A DNA stretch of 64,000 bases, from assembly GCF_030823405.1 (NCBI RefSeq), contig NZ_JAUSXC010000001.1:3393001-3457000 (forward strand), written 5' to 3'. Both the position numbers and the translations under genes were made by a program. Source of the stretch: Chryseobacterium ginsenosidimutans. GTDB taxonomy: Bacteria; Bacteroidota; Bacteroidia; Flavobacteriales; Weeksellaceae. The notes beneath the pieces are model-generated. The model did not search any database, was not told the DNA's origin, and saw only the letters and a program-made list of their open reading frames with translations. Shown piece after piece: positions 56,888-64,000 of the stretch (its first letter is position 1; each line of letters opens with the position of its first letter).

Positions 56888-59746
56888 TTACATATAAGCT
56901 TCAATCGGCTCACAAGTACAAACTAAGTTTCTATCTCCATAAGCTTCATCTACTCTTGCAACAGTAGCAAAGAATTTGTGCTCTCTTACCCAATGCAAAG
57001 GATAAGCTGCTTTTTCTCTGCCGTATGGTTTATCCCAAGAATCAGAAATTACCAATTGCTCGGTGTGAGGAGCGTTTTTCAATACGTTGTTGGTTTGATC
57101 TGCTTCACCATTAGCAATCTCATCAATTTCATGTTTGATGGAAATTAATGCTTCTGCAAAACGGTCGATTTCAGATTTGCTTTCAGATTCTGTAGGTTCA
57201 ATCATTAAAGTTCCTGCAACCGGGAAAGAAACTGTTGGAGCATGGAAACCATAATCCATCAATCTTTTTGCAACATCAGCCACTTCAATTCCTAAAGATT
57301 TGAACTGTCTGAAATCTACGATACACTCATGTGCTACTCTACCTTCTGTATTTGAATATAAAATAGGGAAATGCTCTGCTAAGATTTCTTTTAAATAATT
57401 GGCATTCAAGATCGCATGTTCAGTCGCTTTCTTCAGTCCTGAAGTTCCTAACATTTTGATATAGGCGTAAGAAATATTCAGGATCAAACCAGACCCATAA
57501 GGTGCTGCAGAAATACCCTCGATCGCTTCTTTAGCGCCGATTCTGATATTTGCATTTGAAGGAAGGAAAGGAACTAAGTGTTTAGCAACACAGATCGGAC
57601 CAACTCCAGGACCTCCACCTCCGTGAGGAATTGCGAAAGTTTTATGAAGATTCAAGTGACAAACGTCTGCTCCGATGTTTCCTGGACTTGTATATCCAAC
57701 CTGAGCGTTCATGTTTGCACCATCCATATACACTTGCCCGCCATGTTGGTGAATCAAGCTTGTAATTTCTTTAATATTTGCATCAAAGAATCCGTAAGTT
57801 GACGGATACGTGATCATTACACAAGATAAATTCTCAGAATGCTGCTCTGTTTTAGCCTTTAAATCTTCGAAATCAATTTCTCCGCTTTCAAGGTTTTTAA
57901 CAACAACGATCTTCATTCCTGCCATTGCAGCAGAAGCCGGATTCGTTCCGTGTGCAGACTGAGGAATCAACACTACATTTCTATGACCTTCACCTCTTGA
58001 GATGTGATATTCTCTGATTACCATTAATCCTGCATACTCTCCCTGAGCTCCAGAATTTGGCTGAAGAGAAGTACCTGCAAAACCAGTGATTTCAGCTAAA
58101 TCTTTTTCTAGCTCACGGATCATTTCCTGATAACCTCCAGCCTGATCAACTGGTACAAATGGGTGAACACTTCCCCAGTTATCCCAAGAAAGAGGTAACA
58201 TTTGAGTAGCTGCATTCAGTTTCATCGTACAAGAACCCAGAGAAATCATTGAATGTGTTAATGATAAATCTTTTCTCTCCAGACGCTTGATGTAACGCAT
58301 CAATTCTGTTTCAGTATGGTATTTGTTGAATACTTCTTCCGTAAGAATTTCGTCTTTTCTAAGATTTTCTTCAGGAATGCTGTATCCTTCTTTTATCTCT
58401 AATTTGAAAGTCTGTTTGTCTTTAAATTGAGCGAAAGAAGCCATCAGAACATTTAATTTCTCTAATGTTGTACTTTCGTTGATCGCAATGCTTACCACTC
58501 CTTCTGTGAAATAGTTTAAGTTAAGTCTGTGATCAAGCATCATTCTCATTAATCTTCCTTTTTCATCCTCACTTAGCATGATTTTTACTGTATCGAAGAT
58601 TGGTTCTTCAACCGTTTGATATCCTAAAGCTTTAAGACCGTTTTTTAAAGCGTTTGCTTTAAAGTGAATTTGGTCAGCGATATAATTTAATCCTTTCGGA
58701 CCGTGATAAACAGCATACATTCCAGCCATTACTGCCAAAAGAACCTGAGCCGTACAAATGTTTGAAGTTGCTCTTTCTCTTTTGATGTGCTGCTCTCTCG
58801 TCTGTAAAGCCATTCTCAATGCACGTTTTCCGTACATATCCTGAGAAACCCCGATGATTCTTCCCGGAATATCTCTTTTATAATCTTCCTTACAAGAGAA
58901 AAATGCTGCGTGAGGACCACCATAACCTAATGGAATACCAAATCTCTGAGTTGTTCCAACCGCACAGTCAGCGCCCATTGAAGCAGGAGATTTCAGTTTA
59001 ACCAAAGCCATCGGATCACAAGCAACAGCCACCTGAAGATCTAATTTTTTATATTCAACGATATCTTCTGTGTAATCTAAAACAATTCCGTTTTTACCCG
59101 GATACTGCAATAAAACTCCATAGTAAGATTCATCCAGCTGATGCGTTTTATGATCACCTTCTACGATTTCGATTTCCAGTCCTTCAGCTTTAGTTTTCAA
59201 GACAGAAACTGTCTGAGGTAAAACAAGATCTGAAACAAAGAATTTGTTGGCACCTGCTTTTTTCTGATCTTTCGTTCTGTTGTTGAAGAACATGTGCATT
59301 GCTTCTGCCGCTGCCGTAGACTCATCTAATAATGATGCATTTGCCAAAGCAAATCCTGTTAAATCACACACAACAGTCTGGAAGTTAAGAAGCGCTTCTA
59401 ATCTTCCCTGTGCGATTTCTGCCTGATATGGTGTGTAGGCAGTGTACCAACTAGGATTTTCAAAGATATTCCTCTGAATAGCCGATGGCAACAATGTATT
59501 GTGATATCCAAAACCGATATAGCTTGTATAATCAGTATTTTTCGATGCCAATTCCTTAGAATGGATAAGCATTTCGTATTCTGAAAGCGGTTCTGAGATT
59601 TCAAGATCTTTTTCTAAACGGATAGAAGAAGGGATGGTTTGAGAGATTAGCTCTTCGATACTTGAAACGCCAACTTTTTCCAACATGGCCTGTTTATCGG
59701 CTTCATTTAAGGAAATGTGACGGCTCACAAACTGTTCTGTATTCAT
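56888..59746 (-). CDS. gcvP: Glycine dehydrogenase (decarboxylating), P protein
   Basis: 952 residues from the ATG at 59744-59746 (MNTEQFVSRHISLNEADKQA), the start conserved in the family; the longer frame begins in AT-rich leader. Single-chain bacterial type with both halves. The PLP-lysine motif 'LHKTFAIPHGGGGPGVGPI' is intact, as is 'SLGSCTMKLNAATQMLP'. It decarboxylates glycine and passes the aminomethyl group to the H protein (GcvH). gcvT and gcvH are not in the window, as is common in this phylum. Confidence 0.97.
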   Translation of the reverse strand: MNTEQFVSRHISLNEADKQAMLEKVGVSSIEELISQTIPSSIRLEKDLEISEPLSEYEMLIHSKELASKNTDYTSYIGFGYHNTLLPSAIQRNIFENPSWYTAYTPYQAEIAQGRLEALLNFQTVVCDLTGFALANASLLDESTAAAEAMHMFFNNRTKDQKKAGANKFFVSDLVLPQTVSVLKTKAEGLEIEIVEGDHKTHQLDESYYGVLLQYPGKNGIVLDYTEDIVEYKKLDLQVAVACDPMALVKLKSPASMGADCAVGTTQRFGIPLGYGGPHAAFFSCKEDYKRDIPGRIIGVSQDMYGKRALRMALQTREQHIKRERATSNICTAQVLLAVMAGMYAVYHGPKGLNYIADQIHFKANALKNGLKALGYQTVEEPIFDTVKIMLSEDEKGRLMRMMLDHRLNLNYFTEGVVSIAINESTTLEKLNVLMASFAQFKDKQTFKLEIKEGYSIPEENLRKDEILTEEVFNKYHTETELMRYIKRLERKDLSLTHSMISLGSCTMKLNAATQMLPLSWDNWGSVHPFVPVDQAGGYQEMIRELEKDLAEITGFAGTSLQPNSGAQGEYAGLMVIREYHISRGEGHRNVVLIPQSAHGTNPASAAMAGMKIVVVKNLESGEIDFEDLKAKTEQHSENLSCVMITYPSTYGFFDANIKEITSLIHQHGGQVYMDGANMNAQVGYTSPGNIGADVCHLNLHKTFAIPHGGGGPGVGPICVAKHLVPFLPSNANIRIGAKEAIEGISAAPYGSGLILNISYAYIKMLGTSGLKKATEHAILNANYLKEILAEHFPILYSNTEGRVAHECIVDFRQFKSLGIEVADVAKRLMDYGFHAPTVSFPVAGTLMIEPTESESKSEIDRFAEALISIKHEIDEIANGEADQTNNVLKNAPHTEQLVISDSWDKPYGREKAAYPLHWVREHKFFATVARVDEAYGDRNLVCTCEPIEAYM

Positions 59747-60137
59747 TTTTTTTATTAGATTTTGTTTGTAAAAAAGATGGGTAAAATTACGATTTTTTAG
59801 AAAATTTTGCAACTAATTTAAAATCTTAATTAAATCAGAATACTACTCTAACTAATTCAAAATTAATGGGTTTTTATTGTTATTTTAATTATAAAAACAG
59901 TTAAAATTCACTTTTATGTTAAATTAATATTAATTTTGAAAATTCAAATTTCTGTAAAAAAGAGATCATTTTTGTTGAGAATTCTATTTTGACCTTATAA
60001 ATTGAATTCATTTTTAATAATCGAAAAAATCCGGGATTTTCTATAAAGAATAATGACTATAAACTGTTAAAAAACAGGAAAGTAAAATTTTTGAAAAAAT
60101 CTTAATTATATTTATTCTAAATTAATATATTTGCAGA
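59747..60137. other. AT-rich divergent intergenic region
   Basis: 391 bp between gcvP (minus) and the 51-aa gene (plus). It holds the promoters of both. I looked for a glycine riboswitch and saw no convincing one: the region is almost pure A/T without paired GC-rich stems. Confidence 0.4.
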
Positions 60138-60293
60138 ATGAATACGATTATCCCTTTTAAAGTACCTGCTTTAACGCCTGCCTTCTCTTTCAATAGTGAA
60201 GATATGAATTGCGGTGATAAAAAATCTTGCTGCAAGAAATTTAAAAAAGGAAAAAGATGTAAAAAATGTCCCGGAAGACTGAAAATGGCTTAA
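60138..60293 (+). CDS. 51-aa Cys- and Lys-rich small protein
   Basis: ATG at 60138 to TAA at 60293. The second half is dense in Cys and Lys ('CGDKKSCCKKFKKGKRCKKC' then PGRLKMA), suggesting metal or nucleic-acid binding; five Cys in about 22 residues. A flavobacterial -7 box match (TATATTTG, 60126-60133) ends only 4 bp before the ATG, so the mRNA may be leaderless. It is convergent with the J-domain gene, with stop codons adjacent. No family known to me. Confidence 0.55.
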   Translation: MNTIIPFKVPALTPAFSFNSEDMNCGDKKSCCKKFKKGKRCKKCPGRLKMA

Positions 60294-60941
60294 TTAACTA
60301 TAACTTTTTATTAAAAAATAAATTGCCATTATTATAATTAATATTGCAACCAGTATTTTTATAATTTTTGGCTGACCATGCGGATTCGTGACTGTTCTAG
60401 GTTGTGACTTGAATAATTCTTCCGCTTTATCTCTGAATTTTTCACCTTCATTTTCAAAAACTTCGGTAATTGTAATTCCCTGAACTACAGTTTTGTGCAA
60501 AAGTGAATTCGTCGCATGAAGCAAAATCTGGAATTTACCATCTTTGAATTCTGTTATTTTAAAAACTCTTTCTCCGTAAGGTTTTTCCAGTCCGAAAGGT
60601 AAAACTTTCACTACGTCGGCATTTTGTGTCTGCCAATTAACAATAATTTCCTCTCCTTTTTTTGCATGAACTTTATTTGCTGTAAAAGTCTTTATTGAAG
60701 GTGGAATATTATATCTGAAACTTTTCTGATGACTTTCTAAATTCTGATCGTAAGTGTATCTTCTGCTTTTATCATTCAACGTTTCATAAGCTTCCTGAAT
60801 TTCTCTAAAACGGTCGGCAAAAAAATCATCATTTTCGTTTTTGTCAGGATGATATTTTAAAGATAATTTTCTATAGGCTTTTTTGATGTCTTCTTCTGAA
60901 GCATCATGAGAAATCCCAAGAAAATAATAGTAATCTTTCAT
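60294..60941 (-). CDS. Membrane-anchored J-domain protein
   Basis: 215 residues. A complete N-terminal J domain with HPD at 31-33 ('[20 protein letters not shown]') is followed by a beta-rich middle part and a C-terminal TM helix (about 196-212). J domains stimulate DnaK ATPase, and the tail anchor would bring DnaK to the inner membrane. It lacks the G/F and zinc-finger regions of DnaJ proper. Confidence 0.9.
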   Translation of the reverse strand: MKDYYYFLGISHDASEEDIKKAYRKLSLKYHPDKNENDDFFADRFREIQEAYETLNDKSRRYTYDQNLESHQKSFRYNIPPSIKTFTANKVHAKKGEEIIVNWQTQNADVVKVLPFGLEKPYGERVFKITEFKDGKFQILLHATNSLLHKTVVQGITITEVFENEGEKFRDKAEELFKSQPRTVTNPHGQPKIIKILVAILIIIMAIYFLIKSYS

Positions 60942-61270
60942 TTGAACTATGCAAAAATAAGGAATTTATTTTTCTTTTTGTTTCTAATTTTTACAGGATT
61001 TGTCATTACACAAGCGTGATAAAGTGATCTGTTTCTCTAGCTAAAGGATCATAAGCTTCTTTAAATGAAATCGGATTAAGCTTCTAAAATGAATAACTGG
61101 TTTTGTGCAATAAATGAATGTTAAAATTATGGAGATTCTTCAAACTGCATTCGCAACTAATATTTGTGTCAGATGACGAGCACTGTAGTGTGTTTATACT
61201 AAAAGTTCCGGCGCGGGAAGCAAAGCTTCCCGCGCCGGAACTAACAATTTCAATTTAGTTACTTTCTATA
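60942..61270. other. Intergenic region containing a GC-rich inverted repeat
   Basis: Apart from the repeat at 61204-61242 nothing is recognised in this 329-bp stretch. Confidence 0.4.
61204..61242. repeat. GC-rich perfect inverted repeat with GCAAAGC centre
   Basis: Perfect 18-bp stem with AAA loop; the centre reads CGGGAAGC-AAA-GCTTCCCG. It lies 28 bp after the stop of the 61271 gene and may end its transcript. It shares architecture and centre with 38051-38091. Confidence 0.8.
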
Positions 61271-61540
61271 TTATGCTTCCACAATATTTTCTTTTTTCTC
61301 AAATCTGCTGTGACATCTTGAAGCAAATTCTTTCTTAAATTTACCTTTCAGTTCCTGATATTGTTCTTCATTCATTTCTCTGATTTTGTCTGCCAGTCCG
61401 AAAGGAGATCTTTCTTTGATTCCGTATTCTTCGAAAATACCTTTTACAAACTTCTTTCTTGAGATTGCTTTTTTAGCTATTATTGCAATACCTGCTACGG
61501 CTAATGCTCCCAGAGCACCTTTTAATACTGAATTTTTCAT
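61271..61540 (-). CDS. Small membrane protein near the ECF sigma gene
   Basis: 89 residues. An N-terminal Ala/Gly-rich TM helix (about 5-22) with a basic stop-transfer segment is followed by a charged helical tail containing 'LADKIREMNEEQYQELKGKF' and 'CHSRFEKKE'. The tail resembles that of the next protein ('NLSPEEREKFKEVWKDRC'), so the two may share a function. Unknown family; third gene of the sigma operon by position, with an 87-bp gap. Confidence 0.7.
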   Translation of the reverse strand: MKNSVLKGALGALAVAGIAIIAKKAISRKKFVKGIFEEYGIKERSPFGLADKIREMNEEQYQELKGKFKKEFASRCHSRFEKKENIVEA

Positions 61541-61627
61541 TTTTTCAAAATTTTAAATTTTACTACTTCTTGTTTTTTTATATAGACGAATGAATTATAA
61601 TTTTACTTTACTACTTCTAAAATCTTA

Positions 61628-61972
61628 TTATTCGTTTGTTCTGTTGTGTCGGTTAAAAAATCCACCTGAGCATCTGTCTTTCCATACTTCTTTGAATTTT
61701 TCTCTTTCTTCGGGAGACAAATTCATCATTTTGTCTCTCATCATTTTCTTTTCTTTAAAATCTCTCATTCCTTTTCCAAAATGGAAACCTCCGAAGAGAA
61801 TTTTACTTAAAATTAAAATTCCCATTGCCTGCCAATATGTTATCGATTTCACTCCCAAAATTTCGGGAAGCAGACAATTCCAAAGGGACATGACGATCCA
61901 TGTAACTCCCAATAAAATCAACGGCGGACATAGAAATAAAAAAATCCACCCTTTTTTATGTTTATGATTCAT
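61628..61972 (-). CDS. Membrane protein encoded directly after the sigma factor
   Basis: 114 residues with two TM helices (about 10-31 and 45-65) and a charged tail 'KMMNLSPEEREKFKEVWKDR' followed by CSGGFFNR. It starts 14 bp after the sigma stop. Position and size fit a small anti-sigma or sensor partner, though no known anti-sigma domain is visible; this is inference. Confidence 0.75.
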   Translation of the reverse strand: MNHKHKKGWIFLFLCPPLILLGVTWIVMSLWNCLLPEILGVKSITYWQAMGILILSKILFGGFHFGKGMRDFKEKKMMRDKMMNLSPEEREKFKEVWKDRCSGGFFNRHNRTNE

Positions 61973-61986
61973 ATCTTTCTTTTTTA

Positions 61987-62565
61987 CTAACTATTTAAAT
62001 CTTCGTACAATTTTCTCAATCTATTTCTCAAATGCTTCACTGCATAATTTTTTCTGCTGATGATAGTTTTAATATTTTCACCTTGTTCATCGGCAATTTC
62101 CTGGAGGGTTTTATCGTTGAGTTCGTTCTCTACGTAAACAAGCCTTTGTTTTTCAGGCAGTTCATCCAGTGCTTCAAAAAGCTTTTTCCAGATTTCATCC
62201 TGAAACATTTTCACTTCCGGACCTGCACTTTCATCAAGCAAAAGAATATCTTTTATGGAGAAACTTCCATCTTCGTCCTCATAGACAAAGTCTTCAAGAT
62301 TTTCGGTTTTCTTTTTACGGTATTTGTCTGTAATTTTATTTGCCGTCACTCTGTAAAGCCAGCCACCAACATTTACAATCTCAGAAAGATTGGTAAGACT
62401 ACTGAACTGATACCACACTTCCTGCAGAATATCTTCCGCATCTTCTGTGTTTTTCACTTTCGGACGAATGTAAGACATCAGCTTTCCGCCGTACTTTGAA
62501 ACGGTTTGTGAGATGATACTTTCTTTCTCCTTTTGCGGCATTGTTATTTTTTCGACAACCTCCAT
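61987..62565 (-). CDS. ECF-type RNA polymerase sigma factor
   Basis: 192 residues, with region 2 ('EDAEDILQEVWYQFSSLTNL', 'VGGWLYRVTANKITDKYRKK') and region 4 ('LDELPEKQRLVYVENELNDK', 'TLQEIADEQGENIKTIISRK'). A second Met at residue 9 could be the real start. It heads an operon with two small membrane proteins that may transmit or restrain an envelope signal. Confidence 0.93.
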   Translation of the reverse strand: MEVVEKITMPQKEKESIISQTVSKYGGKLMSYIRPKVKNTEDAEDILQEVWYQFSSLTNLSEIVNVGGWLYRVTANKITDKYRKKKTENLEDFVYEDEDGSFSIKDILLLDESAGPEVKMFQDEIWKKLFEALDELPEKQRLVYVENELNDKTLQEIADEQGENIKTIISRKNYAVKHLRNRLRKLYEDLNS

Positions 62566-62750
62566 ATTGCTATGACGATTGATATTTTTGTTTTACTTTA
62601 ATAAATTTAAAATATTTTTCTGAAAATTCAGTTTTTCTTTTGTTTATGGCATTTTTTAGCTGCGTTTATTTGCGCGTAATTACTCCATAAATTTTGACTT
62701 TTTGCATTAAAAGGAGCTGCTTTGTCACTTTGTTCTCGCAATCATAAAAA

Positions 62751-62775
62751 AAACGGAAAGCAAGTACTTCCGTTT
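62751..62775 (-). terminator. Rho-independent terminator of the DoxX gene
   Basis: AAACGGAA / TTCCGTTT stem with a T8 tract on the minus strand, 20 bp beyond the stop. Confidence 0.65.
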
Positions 62776-62794
62776 ATATTTAAATAGTAAAAGT

Positions 62795-63259
62795 TTAATT
62801 CAGATAGATGCCAAAATACCAAGTCCATGCAATCAAAATAAGCTGCATTGGCAGTCTTTCTTTATAAAGATAAGCCATTCCGGGGCCTGAATAATCTCCT
62901 TTAAATAAATTGACCCTTTTCTTTGAAGAATTTACATTAGCCAAGAAGACTAAAATTAAAAAAATGATTAGTAAAATTGCAGTTATTTCACGAATTGAAG
63001 GGATCATCAATCCAATTCCGGCAGCAATCTCGATCAAGCCCGTAAAATATACCCAAAACATTTTGGCAGGTATAAAATCAGGAATCATCATCGACATTCC
63101 TTTCTGGAATTTGAAATGTGCCAAACCAGTAAAAATAATAAAAACTGCCATCCCTAAATTTCCTGAAAATAGAAAATTCCAACTTTCCTGAAAAATTTCA
63201 GTTCCTAATAAAGCTAAAATGAATGTGACAAAAAGGATTGTTAATAGTTTCATATTCAA
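62795..63259 (-). CDS. DoxX-like membrane protein
   Basis: 154 residues with four TM helices and the DoxX pattern ('IFTGLAHFKFQKGMSMMIPD', 'YFTGLIEIAAGIGLMIPSIR'). DoxX relatives are linked to quinone or thiosulfate redox steps, but most are of unknown function. Downstream of, and co-oriented with, the SRPBCC genes. Confidence 0.88.
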   Translation of the reverse strand: MNMKLLTILFVTFILALLGTEIFQESWNFLFSGNLGMAVFIIFTGLAHFKFQKGMSMMIPDFIPAKMFWVYFTGLIEIAAGIGLMIPSIREITAILLIIFLILVFLANVNSSKKRVNLFKGDYSGPGMAYLYKERLPMQLILIAWTWYFGIYLN

Positions 63260-63321
63260 TTTTAAGTGTAAAAATATCTAAACGAATTAACAATTTGCCA
63301 GAATAAGCTGTTTAATCACAA

Positions 63322-63765
63322 TTATTTTCTTTCAGCAAGATTTTTTACAACTTCCAGACCTTTTATAAAACCTGTATTTATATGATCATGCCATTCTTTT
63401 TCGGTCTGAACTTCTGCGTGAAGTTTTGTTTTGCCAGCAAAATCTATTAGAATATATTTTTCAAAACAACCGCTCCATTGCTTTATTTCCATGCTTTCAG
63501 TATCTTCCACCCCATTTTTATCCACCATCCCCAAATGCTTGAATATAATTTGATTAGGCTCATCCAAACTGTCGATCGTTGAAACCATTCCTTCACCTTC
63601 AGCATTCAGGAAATAGGTTTTCCCATCAACTTTCCAGTCAGATTTTATTCGTGAGCCCGGACTGAAAAATTTCGTCCATTCACCGTAAGTTTCAGCGCTC
63701 CAAAGAACGTCCCAGACTTTCTGTTTTGGGGCATCGATTATTTTTTCATAAGATAAAGTCTCCAT
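63322..63765 (-). CDS. SRPBCC (START/AHSA1-like) protein
   Basis: 147 residues. 'EKIIDAPKQKVWDVLWSAET' then 'YGEWTKFFSPGS' and the long C-terminal helix 'HINTGFIKGLEVVKNLAERK' are typical of the helix-grip fold that binds hydrophobic ligands. It follows a second SRPBCC gene (63845) by about 80 bp on the same strand. Confidence 0.88.
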   Translation of the reverse strand: METLSYEKIIDAPKQKVWDVLWSAETYGEWTKFFSPGSRIKSDWKVDGKTYFLNAEGEGMVSTIDSLDEPNQIIFKHLGMVDKNGVEDTESMEIKQWSGCFEKYILIDFAGKTKLHAEVQTEKEWHDHINTGFIKGLEVVKNLAERK

Positions 63766-63844
63766 ATTTAAAATTCTAATGATTCTTTCTAAGCACCAAC
63801 ATCATTAATTTTAGATCCGATGCTTGCAAATATTTATATAAATA

Positions 63845-64000
63845 TTAAAGCTGATTTTGCGAAAGATTTTTCACAATTTCTAAAGCTTTTGGAAATTTAT
63901 CCTTAAAAAACTCTACAAAATCCGGTGGAGTTTGAATTTTACCTGTTAATTTTGTTCCTTCATCATTTTCTTCCAGAATATAGGTTTCAGTTGCCTCACC
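63845..64000 (-). CDS. SRPBCC-like protein, C-terminal part (partial)
   Basis: The window ends within this gene; the last 51 codons are present, up to a TAA at 63845-63847. 'EATETYILEENDEGTKLTGK' and the final helix 'FKDKFPKALEIVKNLSQNQL' match the end of the neighbouring SRPBCC protein, so the two are probably tandem paralogues. Confidence 0.75.
   Translation of the reverse strand, partial: GEATETYILEENDEGTKLTGKIQTPPDFVEFFKDKFPKALEIVKNLSQNQL

Noticed and set aside
59747..60137. Possible glycine riboswitch upstream of gcvP
   Set aside because: The leader is almost entirely A/T and lacks the paired, conserved GC-containing stems of the glycine aptamer.
62032..62499. 155-codon plus-strand frame opposite the sigma factor
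   Set aside because: Antisense shadow, Phe/Cys-rich; the sigma regions on the minus strand are unmistakable.
1..64000. CRISPR array
   Set aside because: No series of regularly spaced identical repeats was seen anywhere in the window, and no cas gene.

Overview
This window looks like a chromosomal segment of a Bacteroidota flavobacterium, most likely Chryseobacterium or a close relative. The evidence is low GC, weak Shine-Dalgarno signals, surface proteins with the 'VGINT..P...L.VNG' motif, a T9SS-like tail fragment, DUF3857, DUF4377 and DUF6265 proteins, LytTR/LytS-type signalling, and Bacteroidota-type integrases. The genus is inferred from gene content; no database was searched.

Layout. 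1-1941: the 5' part of a ClpB/ClpV-type ATPase and a membrane-anchored PKD protein, probably the edge of a Bacteroidota (subtype iii) type VI secretion locus. 2182-5250: a lipoprotein-like SDR, an NmrA-type oxidoreductase and a Crp/Fnr regulator. 5357-30676: a stretch bounded by a perfect 23-bp direct repeat. The right copy overlaps the 3' end of an intact tRNA-Arg(UCG), next to a serine recombinase, so I read this as a probable ~25-kb genomic island. It carries an HxlR/esterase/MFS module, a cluster of secreted surface proteins with a divergent TPR-HTH regulator, AraC regulators, a second NmrA/HxlR module, two acidic orphan proteins, many gene remnants, a tyrosine recombinase and a recombinase core at the tRNA end. 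30776-35585: a plug-less TonB-receptor-like barrel protein and a 987-aa TPR protein. 35838-41607: an amino-acid permease, an Mpo1-like protein, a transglutaminase-fold protein and a stomatin homologue. 41817-45579: a Crp/Fnr regulator followed, across a perfect Crp-type palindrome, by a five-gene stress or detoxification operon. 45583-50354: dGTPase, an Fpg/Nei glycosylase and a LytS/LytTR-type two-component pair. 50545-56816: an outer-membrane protein, a glycosyltransferase, a 27-aa single-helix protein and an AAA ATPase with membrane, lipoprotein and ankyrin neighbours. 56888-64000: glycine dehydrogenase gcvP, a 51-aa Cys/Lys-rich protein, a J-domain protein, an ECF sigma factor with two small membrane proteins, DoxX and two SRPBCC proteins.

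Main points. The tRNA-Arg island is the clearest larger structure. Five otherwise coherent genes are each broken by an apparent single-base shift (near 9728, 14507, 17909, 32485 and 55058). This may be real decay or assembly indels and should be settled before any of them is called a pseudogene. Two GC-rich perfect inverted repeats sharing a GCAAAGC centre, a probable Crp operator, two very small genes and an integrase-arm-like protein without a catalytic domain are the other items that ordinary annotation would miss. I found no clearly new multi-gene defence or secretion system.
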